DNA of 64,000 nt from Tilletiaria anomala UBC 951 (lineage: Eukaryota > Basidiomycota > Exobasidiomycetes > Georgefischeriales > Tilletiariaceae), in NCBI RefSeq assembly GCF_000711695.1, contig NW_013547008.1, forward strand, positions 178,169 through 242,168. Reading direction: 5' to 3'. Below the pieces are notes generated by a model. The model worked only from the letters and a program-made list of their open reading frames with translations, had not been told where the DNA came from and ran no database searches. Shown one piece after another: positions 21,301 through 34,820 of this stretch (within the stretch, counting starts at the first letter, position 1; the number at the start of each line of letters is the position of its first letter). Made by a program: the position numbers and the translations under genes.

Positions 21301-21407
21301 TGTGGTGGCAACCCCTCGGGAGGAGACGAGCTGCTCCCAGTCAATAATGATACTGACTTGTCCCAAGTCCCGAATCTCGAGTCCCGGGTTCCGCCATCTA
21401 CATTCAT
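18391..21407 (-). CDS. PSO2: DNA crosslink-repair nuclease Pso2/Snm1 (metallo-beta-lactamase/beta-CASP)
   Basis: Exons on the minus strand are 21407-18642 and 18576-18391, giving up to 983 residues. Pso2/Snm1 is a 5' exonuclease needed to repair DNA interstrand crosslinks. The metallo-beta-lactamase fold is clear: CYGRIDGCKGYFLTHWHSDHYTNL holds the HxHxDH metal site, then DANHCPGSCLFLFEG, RYLHCGDFRASP and IYLDTTYLNP. The beta-CASP and C-terminal parts end with YGVPYSEHSSFFELTAF, joined across a phase-0 intron. A KRRR nuclear signal sits near residue 119. Two interaction motifs lie before the catalytic part: QPSIFNFF (148-155), a perfect PCNA box, and EAAISAS (within 183-199), resembling a ubiquitin-interacting motif. 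The start is uncertain: the first ATG at 21407 is followed by 84 poorly protein-like residues, and the ATG pair at 21155/21152 may be the true start. Confidence 0.94.
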
Positions 21408-21647
21408 TTAGACAGTCTCGTGCCTGTCACCCATCTCCATTGCACAATGTAATGGCAGATGGCTGTGACCTATGCTGTGTAGCAAGGTGTTAGATACCTC
21501 GGCTTGTGGTTGCGCAGTGCTGCTCGGGACCCGATGCTTGAAGTGTGATCTCCGGTCGAACGTAAAAATCAGCAGACGGACGAGCATTGCAGGGGCAAAA
21601 GAGGCCGTCGCACGGACCTAAGCATTCTGCTCGGAGGCAACGGAATC

Positions 21648-23893
21648 ATGGTGATGCAAAACGCCTGCTGGGCATGCTCACGCGGCGCCTCTTCGATCCT
21701 GCTGCTATTGGCAACTGCTCAGAACGTTTCATCAACGAGCACAACTGTAGCCTACCAAGCTCGACGGTTCCTGTCCCGATCAGCTCGATGGAAGGATGCA
21801 GGACCTTTCTCTCAGCCGACGCATCGGCAACTCCCCTCTGTTCCTCATCCCGACCATTCGTCTGCAACAAAGGACAAAAAGGGGAAGTTGGAGCATCGGA
21901 CACAGTACAATTACGACCCCTTCACTCTCACACCTTCTGAGCAACACTACCATTTCCCGCTCGTGACGGCAAAGGACTTGGAAAATTCAAGCATACGGCC
22001 ACGAAACGTTCGTATGCTCGCTTCCGATTTCATCCACGACAGCCTCTACAATAAGCACTATGGCTATTTCTCACGGCAAGGTACTGGCGGCCACATTTCT
22101 CTCCTTCCCTCTGCCCCTGATCCAGATAGCTGATATGCACCGCAACGCTTCCCTTTCTGGCAGCTGTACTGCTCCCTCACCTGCAGGAGAGCATGGAGAA
22201 CAAAGTGCAAGACGAACCGCACTTTCTCACCGCCTTCGGCCCGGTCGACGCGACAGGCAGCTTTGATTTTCGCCAGATAAAAAATGAAGCACACTTTATG
22301 CGTGCGGTCCAGCTGCGCTATGATTCTTTCGAGCGGGATGTTGAAGCCCGAGAAGCAGAGAAGATCACCGCGAGCACGATAGAACAGCAGGAAGCCAAGA
22401 AGAGGTCGGTAAGAAAGTCTTCCGCTGATGGCCTGGAGGAGGCGCAGCGCTGGGGCCGCTTGATGAAAGAGAGGGACCAGCAAGATAATGTGCAGGAGCC
22501 AGATGTCATGGCCATGGCCGCCAGACAAGTCTGGCATACTCCAACCGAGCTTTTCAAGGTGAGAAGATAAATTGGGACCAGGCGATCACGGTGATGGAGA
22601 GTGGATATTGATACTGGCCGTGGAATTGGTGCAGCCACACTATGCTGAGGCCGTAGCGCGGTATTTGATCAGCGAATACAAGCTCAACCTCTTCCCTTAC
22701 GACGATCTCGTCATTTACGAGGTTGGCGCAGGATCCGGCACATTGGCCGAAGGTATCCTCAACTACATTCGAGACCATGAGCCAGAGGTGTACCAACGGA
22801 CCAGCTACCGGATCGTCGAGATCAGCGCTCGGCTGGCTCAGCAGCAGACTCATCGTCTGCAGTCACATAAGCAAGCAGGAAAGGTGCAACTGTACCAGCA
22901 GAGCATGCTCGACTGGAACAAGCCGGTCACAGATCCGTGCTTCATCGTTGCGCTAGAAGTTCTGGTGAGATGGGACCCTACGAGAATAAAACTACAGCTG
23001 TTTATGGGATCTGGCCGTGCTGATACCGTCGTTTCGCCTTTTATTCCTGGCAGGACAATTTGACACATGATGTCGTGCGCTACCACACCGGAACACTCGA
23101 ACCATACCAAGCCCTCGTCTCCATCGACGAAACAGGTGATATGCACGAGCTGTGGGAGCCAGTACGTGACGAAGGCATCAAGCAGTATCTGTCCTTGCTG
23201 CGACCTAATGGCGATGGTCGCAGCCACGACGAACAGGCCAATGCAGCCATTCCCTCAGCCTTGCGCTACATTCCTCGCCCCATCCGCAAGGTCCTTAGCG
23301 ACCACTTCCCTATTTACCCAAATCTCACCCGCCCGCATTATCTCCCTACAGCTTCTCTGCGCCTTTTGCACATCCTTCGCGATTACTTCCCGCTGCACCG
23401 CCTTGTCCTCTCCGATTTTTCCAGCTTGCCTGACGCCTCGGAAGGCGTCAATGCTCCGGTCGTGCAGACCAGATACAAGGGCACCATGGTCCCCGTCACG
23501 ACATATCGAGTCCTACAAGGATTTTTTGATATCTTCTTTCCGACCAATTTCGAAGAGCTGCGCAGGATTTACGGCAAGGTTATGTCAAGCCAGAGTCAAC
23601 AGTTAGTAAAGGGCTCTTCTTCGTCCGGGGCCGCCATTCGCATCCCACCACGACCGTCACCCATGGCTACCACGTCTGCGCTTCGGCCAGACTACTTTAC
23701 ACGGAGCCGTGCTCCTGCGCTAGGCAGTGCATCCGATGTTCCCGATTCAATTCTGCAGCGCCGCGAGACTGCTCAGATTCTCTCTCACGCGGAGTTTCTG
23801 TCGCACTACGCACGGAATGACCTCGTCCGCCTCAAGGACGGTTCCAACCCGATGTTGACGTGGTATGCTAATGCAAGCTGGTTGCTCACGTAG
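21648..23893 (+). CDS. Putative mitochondrial SAM-dependent methyltransferase (PF02636, NDUFAF7/MidA-related)
   Basis: Exons are 21648-22080, 22164-22558, 22635-22964 and 23054-23893, giving 665 residues. The family includes NDUFAF7/MidA, which methylates an arginine of complex I, and uncharacterised yeast proteins. The N-terminal 50 residues are basic and Ser-rich with few acids, fitting a mitochondrial presequence. The family signature SLYNKHYGYFSRQAV spans the first splice junction, which fixes the acceptor at 22164 rather than 22187. Motif I (YEVGAGSGTLAEGI) binds SAM, and ALEVLDNLTHDVVRY spans the third junction. The third intron is phase 0 after EVL. Substrate is unknown. If it modified complex I it would act in the matrix, but the fungal subfamily could differ. 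It is divergent from PSO2, with only 240 bases between the longest start models. Confidence 0.87.
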
Positions 23894-24087
23894 TCTAAAG
23901 TTACATCACAATTGTGGACACCTAGTGTAGCTGCCATCTATATATGTTGTGCCTCGCGCTGGTATTCGTATGTTGGGTATCACGTGTTTGCCACATTAGC
24001 GAACACCTGCAAATGTGTCGAGAGCGTGTCTGTGACGCCCGACAGGGGGTTGAGCCGCCTTTCTCCAAAACATGCGCCAAGCTTTAC

Positions 24088-27000
24088 TCACATCCATTGC
24101 TCCAAGTCGGTGCTTGTCGATGCTTGCAGGAACCAGGAATTGGCTGCAGTGTAGAGGCAAAACACATTTTGCCGCTGTTTTAATGATGTAAGCATCCAGG
24201 TTTTGGACTTGCTGATGGCGTCCCGCAACCCTGCACTTACCTCTAGCATCCTTTCCACGTCAGTGCTGTGCTCGACGCGGATCGAGGTGAGATTCATGAC
24301 CTGGGTTTCTTCCGTCTCATTCGCATCGTCATAAATGAATAGATACGGCCTGTTCCATTGCAAAAGTCAGTTCCGTGTTTTTCTTTCTGGAACACAGGTG
24401 GATGACACTTACCTCTTGAGGACACACCACTGTTTGACCCATAGGTCTGGATTCATCGGATTGCTTACGATGAACAGCCACCCTCTTCTTGCTGACATGT
24501 CGGTGCGTGGCACCAATTGAACAGTGGCGGTGAGTTTTTTCCCTTTATCTGATGGAGGCCCGGGTACAGGCGGCTTCCCCCCCGCTGGTGGAGAGATTTC
24601 CGGGTCGCCAGGCGCCGCATCTCCGCTGGACTCCGCAGCGAAAGGCTGAGAAAGCATAGTGCATCAGTGAGCGCAGCTTCAGCGTTCGATCCAGACGATA
24701 CTCACTAATTTCGTGTTGCGTACCCTGGTCTTCCAATAGTTTACAACTTGCTGTGCCACATGCATTTGCACAGCCTCTTGCTGCTCTGAGCTGGCCGCAA
24801 AGCCGTCTGAAAGCGAAAGTGGAGGGTGTGCGATGAGCATGCTGCGTACTGCGTCCACTTCGGCACGAAGGTGTTGTTTCCTGGTGGTCGCAGCATAGTC
24901 TCGCAAAAGCGAGAGACTGCGGGGTCGCCAGTGCCTGAGCGCTTCTTGCCCCCGAACGTACTTGTCAGAGGTGTCGACTCGCCAGATCTCCTTGGAGTGC
25001 TTCGTGAGAAGCGGCCGTAGTTTGATGGAGAAGATAGCTGTGCAGGCGACCGTCGAGCGCGCCCCAGTGGCTGCTGCCTCAATAAAGCTCGCGAACCGCC
25101 CGGGAGGCTTTGCGTCTCGGGCATTGATTGTCACCGCGATGTCCATGTCGAATTGAACCGACTCTAAACAAGTGTCAACATCAACTTTCATTGAGAGCTG
25201 CAACAAAGTTCTTTGGCCAGCTGGGCTGACTCGCGTCAGGAAGAGAGTATCGTGCATGCCAGAATCCCACCAAGCCCAAAGAGTGAGCTCTCCGGTGCCG
25301 TCTTCTTTGAAAATGATGCCTTGCTGTTTTGCCGTCGTCGTCAAGGGTTTCAGCTCTTCCGCATTCGAAGCATGCAAGCGCCCCTTTGAGTCTAGTAACC
25401 GCACGTTGCCGACCGACAGTTGCCGAACTTGGCTCCACGGAAATTGCTTTCCACTATCCGATCGTAGCTTAATCTGGATGCGACGTTGGGATCCCTGTCG
25501 CAGGAAAAAAGCGCCTGGATCGAGCGAGGAGGAACACCTGACGGCCACAGGTTCGTATTCGCCCGAATGGCCCAGTTCGCAGATCTGAACTTTTGCGAGC
25601 ACATCGTGTCGCTCTTCATGACGCATCTCCGCCTCGGGCCGCCGACTTTGCTGCACAATGTCAGAATGTCCGTTCCTCGTCTTGTCGATTTGACCAGTGA
25701 TTGTGGATGGAGAGCGACTTGTGCGGGCATCGTGGCGCTCGACGTCGCGAAGATACGCAGGAGTGACCTTTGCATGCAACTCTACGGCAGCGAACCCGGC
25801 ACGCAAGTGCTCACGCGCTGCCGCCGAGATGGAGATGGTGAAGGTCTTGCGCAGTCGCACGTCCCTCCATGAAGCGTCTCCGCGAATTTCCGTGGGGACG
25901 GCAGCGTACACCTCGCTTCCGGGATCCGCGTCTCCAGTAAAGCTCTTTTGCCGGATCTGAAGATGCACTGATTCAAAGTATCGAGAATTGAGACCCTCAA
26001 GAGCGTCGACGGTGGCGGACAGACCAAGTTTGTGCCCCAACGGCAGGTCGAGGTCGGACGCATCAGCGATGGACGAGTCGGATGGTGGCGAAGACGCTCC
26101 ATTCTTGGCTTGCTTCGAATTGGCTGAGATGCTGATGAACTTGAGCTGAACAGAGCACGTGCCTTTGAATTCGTGAAAGTGCTGATTTAGGAGCGGTATT
26201 CGGTACGAAGATGTCACGCGCCGAGCAAGGGGTGCGAGAGGAACGAGGGCTTGACCGATGAAGATGAAACCAGGAGGCACCGCCTCGTAGAACGGATCCG
26301 CCCAGTTGAAATGCCGCGAGTATTCTGGCCTGTCAAGGAACATGTAGAGGTTACGCATCTTCTGAAGCCTGTCTTCCAGCTTTGCGATCGACCAAGTGTA
26401 GGCGGTCGAGTGTGCAAAGTCGAGGACCTTGACTGCGACACAAGGTTTGGGACTGGAAGCCAGCGCTGGGTCCGAGACATCGTCAAAGTCATCCAAGCCA
26501 GCGATGACTTCCCCGGTAGAGAGCGAAGACAAAGGTTCATCGTCGACGACAGTGACCTGATAGACGGTGTTCTTTCCAAGCTCTTTGCTGATGACATTTG
26601 CCTCCTTTACAAGGGCGGAATGCGCAAGGATAGCTTCGGCCATATGAACGATCTTGTGGTTACGCCATTTACCCAGCGCATTCTTGAGAAGCTGTTTCTC
26701 TGCTTCAGTGTACTCGATGTTGCCATCTCCAAATTTGATTTTGGCTTGCTGTCGAGTCTGCTTGGCCAGCTTCTCCTCGTACTCCTTGACTTTGATCTTC
26801 AGAATCTCCGTCTCTTTCGCGAGTTCGACTGACGAAGGGGTGCCGATCTCACCAGGTGACCTCGGCGCGAGGTTTGGTGGCAATCCGTTCGAAGGAACGT
26901 TGTCCCACTCGCTTGCCCACTGGTCCACCGATGTGTCATCAGTGAAGACGCTATACTGGTAGCCAGGCCGCGTGTTAGAGCTGGCACTTTCGCTCATCGC

Positions 27001-29204
27001 ATCGTCGACGAAGCTCATCCGACTCTCTGGCCGGCCGCCTCGCTTGCTGAAGCGTGCCCGCTGAACGTCTTCAAAGAGCTTTTCCAACTCCTCTTCATTG
27101 AGCTTTTCAAAGTCGACATTTTCTCCTTTGAGCTTGGCCATAACAGCTTCTCTCCGAGCGTACGTCCAATCGACATCGGTATTGTCCTGATCCGAAGCAG
27201 GTGAGTCCGGGCGGGATATGAGCGTTTGGCTGGATTCCTCCCCAGTGGAAACGGCCAGCGCTGATTTGACCTTATCTCGAGCTCTTCTGACCTCCTCTGG
27301 GTGATTGAAGCGAAACACGTGAAAGTCACCCAGAATGACTCTGTAGCCGGACCGAAGGCGCCTGGGCTCATCCGACGAGACGCGCTTTCCATTGACCATC
27401 GTCATGCTGTTCGGCATGGCGCGAATGCTGACCTTGCCCTCTTCGTTCTCGAAGATGCAGTGCTCCGGCAAGATCTTGGCCCCGCTTAGACGGATCTGCG
27501 CATCGCTGTTCGTGTCCAGATTACCAACCAACGTCTTCCCAGCCTTGATCTGGTAAATCAAGCACTCGCTCATTAGCGGGTCCTCATTGAGATTGACCAG
27601 ATGCGGGAGTGTTTTGGGCGTGTGTACGCCAACATTGCCCTTGTCGACAGAGATGCCGAGCTCCTCTAATGCTTGCTCGCGCTCCTTCTGAATCTCCTGT
27701 GTCTTCAGCAGTTTCTCTTCCCAACTCTCGTTGAGACTGCTCATGAGCTTCTCGCTTTGCTCCATCTGCTCCTGCAGCTCTGCCTTAGTGACAGTTCTAA
27801 TCTCTCCTGACTTTGTCTGATAGCGGACCACTTGTTTTTCTGGCGGCACATTTGGATCCCAAGAGCTCTCGTCTCCACCACCTCCGACAGAGACCCGACT
27901 TCGAAGCATCTCTAGTTCCTCTTTGAGTTCCCGGATGAGTCTCGCATTCGGATCCTCGTTGACGACAGCCTTGTTCTTGATCTTCTTGGCTTGGTCTGCA
28001 TATCTAAGCGTACTAAGAGTCTCTTCATAGTCTGCCGGCGAGATAGCGGCAATCATTGCGGTCTTAGAGTTTCCTCCGAGACTATCCTTTAGAAGCCAGG
28101 TTAGGACTGAGTCACGATAAGGGACGAAATTGTCCAGCGCAGCTGCCTTCTTCTTTGGAGCTCCTTTTGGAGGATCCATGCTTGCTGTTGCGAGGGCTGC
28201 GATAACTTTACCAAGCGTTGTCAATGACTTGTTGATATTGGCACCTTCTTTAAGGCGTGCACCGGTAGCACCGGTAGAATTGGCACGCTCTGATCCAGCA
28301 AGATCGACGAGACTATGGAGAATAGCGTTTCGCGATGTTAGCTGATTCAACTCCCGCGACACTCGTGGTAGAAATGAAGCAGTTTTCGCACCTGATACGA
28401 GACACCTTTTCGGCTTCCAGCTTCGTGTCCGGATCGAACCTTTTCTGTGTGAGCACAAGTGTGATGACAGCATGCGAGCGGGAAGACGTTTCATTCATGT
28501 TGGTTGCAGCAACAGTACGAGCCTGAAGAGGGCAGGAAAGCGACGAATTAGAGAACACGCCGAGGTTGACAGTGAAGAGAAGTAAGACTAACCTTGTTGC
28601 CTTCGTCCATCAAGCTCTCGATCCCCCCAAAACTGGAGACGACGAGCTTGCTCAAATCCTCCACATATGGTCCCAAACTCGGATGTTCACGGACCTTCAG
28701 ATTGCCCTTGTTCTTGGGATTGAGCAGATCTCGCACTTTCTCGTTGTAGATCTCGATGTACGATACCTCGACAGAGAACTTGAGATGAGGATCCTGTGCT
28801 GTCTTGGAAGTAATGTCGTCGAACAGTCTCTGACATGTGAGAGGGATGAGCCCTTTCTGCTCTGCGTAGCCGACCATGGAGTGCGACTTGCCTGACCCGG
28901 TCTGGCCATAGGCAAAGACGCAGGTGTTGAACCCATTGAAAGCGTGTTCGAGAAGCTCGATGCCGACATAGTCAAAGACTTCATGCTGCTCCGTGTTCTC
29001 GTCAAATGACCGGTCAAAAGAGAAAGGCATAGGCTTCTTCTTGGTTGCTTTTGCATTCTCGCGAGTGTCGGTCTCATTTGGAGGGTTGAGCACGAGTTGG
29101 TGGGAGTCGACGACATCAACCAGATGCGATGCCCCGCGGTTCCTTTCTCTGGAGTTGAGCGGCCGGCATCGCACGACGACCTTTATGTTGCCTGAGTCCG
29201 CCAT
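24088..29204 (-). CDS. Kinesin-3 motor (Unc104/KIF1/Kin3 type) with FHA and PH domains
   Basis: Exons on the minus strand are 29204-28593, 28522-28392, 28312-24706, 24645-24413, 24349-24241 and 24174-24088, giving 1,592 residues. This is a plus-end microtubule motor that carries early endosomes and vesicles in fungi. The motor domain opens with [13 protein letters not shown], has the P-loop GQTGSGKS at 100-107, switch I NETSSRSH and switch [10 protein letters not shown] coiled-coil neck follows, then a FHA domain (about 490-580) and a long KIF1-like stalk. A C-terminal PH domain starts near residue 1500 ([32 protein letters not shown] across one junction). The PH domain ends abruptly at DLEQWM and a stop at 24088. 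A GT donor overlaps this codon (AT/GTGAGT), so one further 3' exon is possible. It is divergent from the mitochondrial ProRS gene, with 551 bases between starts. Confidence 0.94.
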
Positions 29205-29755
29205 CGTGATTGATTTTCTGACCGTTTCCACACAGGTATCAGAGAAGCTGCCGTGTTACTCTAAATAGTTGGGACGAGGGTGCGATGTTCCAGATGCTCC
29301 AGTCGGTCAGACAGGCATGGTGATTGGGGGTGACTGTGACGCGACAAGGGATACCGAAATCGGGCAGCCTCGTACTCCAACCCGCCTGCGTCTTGACTTG
29401 CGAGCCGCGATTGAGGATCTACTGGCCTCTGAGGCTCCTTTACTCCCTGAAATGCGAGCTCTGAGCTGTATTTGGCACGGAGGATTGAACCAAGATTAGG
29501 AGCGTTGTATTGTACCAGTACCTCGCACCTCGCAAAGGCGCGCGCTAGCCTCAGAGAAGAGGGAGTGGACTCAATACGTAGTCCCGACGCGTAGTGAGAG
29601 AGATAAGCTACTTTGTTGCCAGACTTCGGCACCTTCTTCCTCATGCTTGCAATTTCGACACGGGATGGGCACTGGTCTCTTCTCCACGACCCACAGCACG
29701 AGTTTTGACGCTGCAACGTCAAGCTAGGAGAGCAGCTAGCACAGAGATCTTCGCC
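29205..29755. promoter_or_regulatory. Bidirectional promoter region, kinesin-3 / mitochondrial ProRS
   Basis: A 551-base divergent interval. A 200-residue open frame crosses it on the minus strand but has no homology or sensible composition. No TATA box or repeat stands out. Confidence 0.35.
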
Positions 29756-32149
<2,394 letters not shown>

Positions 32150-32199
32150 CGGCAGCCGGAATAAGTTACACTATGGTTTCCATTTGACGATGTTATTGA

Positions 32200-34193
32200 T
32201 CACAGCTGAGCAATGACCTGGCCGTCCGCTCGCATATCACTACCGCCTGCCCAGACCAGTTTGCCTGTTGGGTCGTCTAGCTTCTGAATGACCTGTCCAC
32301 GGCCGAATATGTCTCGCCCCCAGCCCTGGATGAGCTTGACGTTGTGGCCCATCTGCCGCAACTTCTCCACCACTTCCGGTTTGATACCTTCTTCCAGATA
32401 AACGTGCGAGTCGATCGAGCCCGTTTGGTCCGGCATGCCGGCGCCGATGCAGAAGCGCGGCGCATCAAGTGCAGCCTGCGGCGTGAAGCCCCGATGCAGA
32501 ATGTTGAGCAAGACTTGCACGTGTCCTTGTGGCTGCATGAATCCGCCTGAAGGTCGATAATTCAGAAGATGAGACACGACTTGGAGAACGAGCAGTAACT
32601 TTACCCTCAACTCACCCATTACTCCATAGCTGAGGAAAAGCTGGTCACCTCGTAGCGCCAAAGCTGGAATGATAGTGTGATAGGGCCGTTTCGACGGAGC
32701 GAAACAGTTGGGGTGACCTTCTTGCAGCACAAAGCCTGCGCCGCGGTTCTGTAGAGTAAAGCCGCAGCCTTTCGGAATGATCGCTGTCCCGAACCCCACA
32801 TCTGCCAGCGCATACAGGGTGGATTTAGCGTATGAAGAAGCGAGAGAAGATGTGGGAGAAAGCTCTCGAACTCACAGTTTGAATTGATGAAAGAGCAAGC
32901 GTTGCCGTCCTCATCGACGACGCTAAAGTAGACCGTGTCGCTGGTCTTTACAGGACTGCCTTTTCGCACATCGACTGTTGCTTTGGAAGGCTCAAAGAGC
33001 GCTGCGCGCTTTTGGAGATATTGCTTGCTGAGGAGGTCTTGCACGGGCACATCACCGTGTTCCGGATCAGCGACGTACCATCGCGTGTCGGCAAAGGCGA
33101 GGCGGAAGGCTTCGATGAGAGCATGAAGATATTCGGCCGAATTGTGTTCGACCTCCGTCAGATCAATGACTTGGCCGGAATTCTGCATCTCGTCGAGGAT
33201 TCCCAAGGCGAGGAGGGCAGTCAGACCTTGGCCGTTCGGAGGACACTCGTAGACTGTCACACCTTCGGTGCCTGCCTTGTCACCGGGGTGGTGGTAGGTG
33301 TATCGAATCGGCTCCACTTCCTCGGTCCCAATCTCGGCGTGAGCAGCCAAGTCCTCTAGCTCCATCACGCCTCCTCGCAATTTAAGCACGTCGACAATGG
33401 CCTGTGCGACACGGCCTTTGTAGAACCCATCTTTTCCGTGCTCGGCAAGCTCGCGGAAGGTCCGAGCCAGGTTGGGCATCGCCATGATTTCGCCAGCACG
33501 AGGAGCCTTGCCGTGCAGCAGCATCTCGTTAGCATTTGGACTGGCCTCTTTGATAGTCTTTTCCGATACTTTCCACTGCTCTCAGAGCAATGGGACAGGG
33601 TCAGTTCGTTAGCTGTAGCCTTACATCAAGCAGAGGCAGGCGTAATCTGAAGGACGTACAGCCTCGGCCACAATCTCGTGGACTGGGACCCCGTTTTCTG
33701 CGAGCTGGATCGCGGGTGCCAACACGTCCTTGAGCTGAACGTTTCCACTACCTAGGAGGTGGACCGTGTCGACCCACGTGGATGCTGCACCGGGGACCGT
33801 CGCGGCGTGTGGACTGGTCAGAGGAATCTGTTCGCCTTGGACGCCACTCTCGCGGAGGCGCTCGAGGGGCATGGCCTTTGGCGTTCTGCCGCTGCCGTTG
33901 AGCGCCCGGATATCCTTGGTCTTTGCGTCGTAGAAGAGGCAGAAAGCGTCGCCTCCGATACCGGTGCTGCAAGGTTCAGTCACGTTGAGCGCTGCCGCGA
34001 CTGCGACGGCGGCGTCTGCCGCGTTGCCTCCTTTTTCGAGGATGGCTATGCCAGCGGAAGCGGCGAGAGGCTGGGAGCAGGCGACCATGCCCCTGGAGCC
34101 CATGACAGTGGACCTACGGGAGGGAAAGGCAGCAAAGTGCTCGCTGTGCTTTGGGTGAACCTTGTCCCACTTGAGGGGTTGTCGTTGCGCCAT
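32200..34193 (-). CDS. Gamma-glutamyltransferase-family protein (bacterial-like Ntn hydrolase)
   Basis: Exons on the minus strand are 34193-33660, 33578-32876, 32801-32616 and 32546-32200, giving 589 residues. The family cleaves or transfers gamma-glutamyl groups from glutathione and related amides after autoprocessing. The N-terminal half shows [30 protein letters not shown] and [13 protein letters not shown]. The segment [20 protein letters not shown] contains the expected nucleophile Thr at the start of the small subunit. The acceptor part follows as [18 protein letters not shown] and [14 protein letters not shown]. No signal peptide or membrane anchor precedes the domain, unlike secretory yeast Ecm38, so this member looks cytosolic and closer to bacterial YwrD-like proteins. 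Substrate is therefore open. It is divergent from the ankyrin gene. Confidence 0.9.
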
Positions 34194-34820
34194 AGTAAAG
34201 ATGGGCGAGTTCCGAACTGGATGAGCAAGAGGGGATTGCCAGCAAGCTGGGAGGTGGAGGTGGACCCGTCCGAGTCGACGTCAGGGCGGCGGCGCACGGA
34301 TGGACAGGGGGACGTAGCGCAAGCAGGGAGATGTGTATATTGAAGGGTGCGGAGCTGTATGACGTTCTGTGTGGATAATGTCTACGTGCTGGGGCGTGTG
34401 CAAGTCTACCTCGACCTGTGGCATTCCAAACAAGGAGTCCCAGGACCGATCGACTCGACTGGATGGCTACGAACCACGTGTCTGAGCTCTCGAAAACTCG
34501 TGAATCTTCTATGGCCTTATTCGCATCCGAGTCCAAGTCAATCAGCCCGGTACCACTTAGCGGAGCGGCTTTGCGTTGCTCGGCCGATCAGCGCCGATCC
34601 AACTAACCTAGCCCGAGCGCATCTCCATATAAGTGGAGTCTCTATGCCGAATCCCGCGTTCCGAGTTCCAGGCCACTCGTCATCCGTTTTGCTCAAAGCA
34701 CTTGTCCCTTGCTTATCACTTCTAACGTCACTTGTGCATAGGTCCATCCCTCGAGACTGCGATGCTCACTCAATCCACGTCCCACAGTAGCAGCATTTTA
34801 TCAGCAGTAGCAGTAGCAAG
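34194..34820. other. Divergent intergenic region
   Basis: This is 627 bases between the gamma-glutamyltransferase-like and ankyrin gene starts. An AGC/AGT-rich repeat patch lies at about 34788-34818, immediately before the ankyrin start, and continues into its coding sequence. No other feature is visible. Confidence 0.4.

Noticed and set aside
22187-22200. Alternative splice acceptor CTGCAG/GAGAGC in the methyltransferase gene
   Set aside because: It breaks the frame and loses the conserved RQAV junction. The acceptor at 22163 keeps both.
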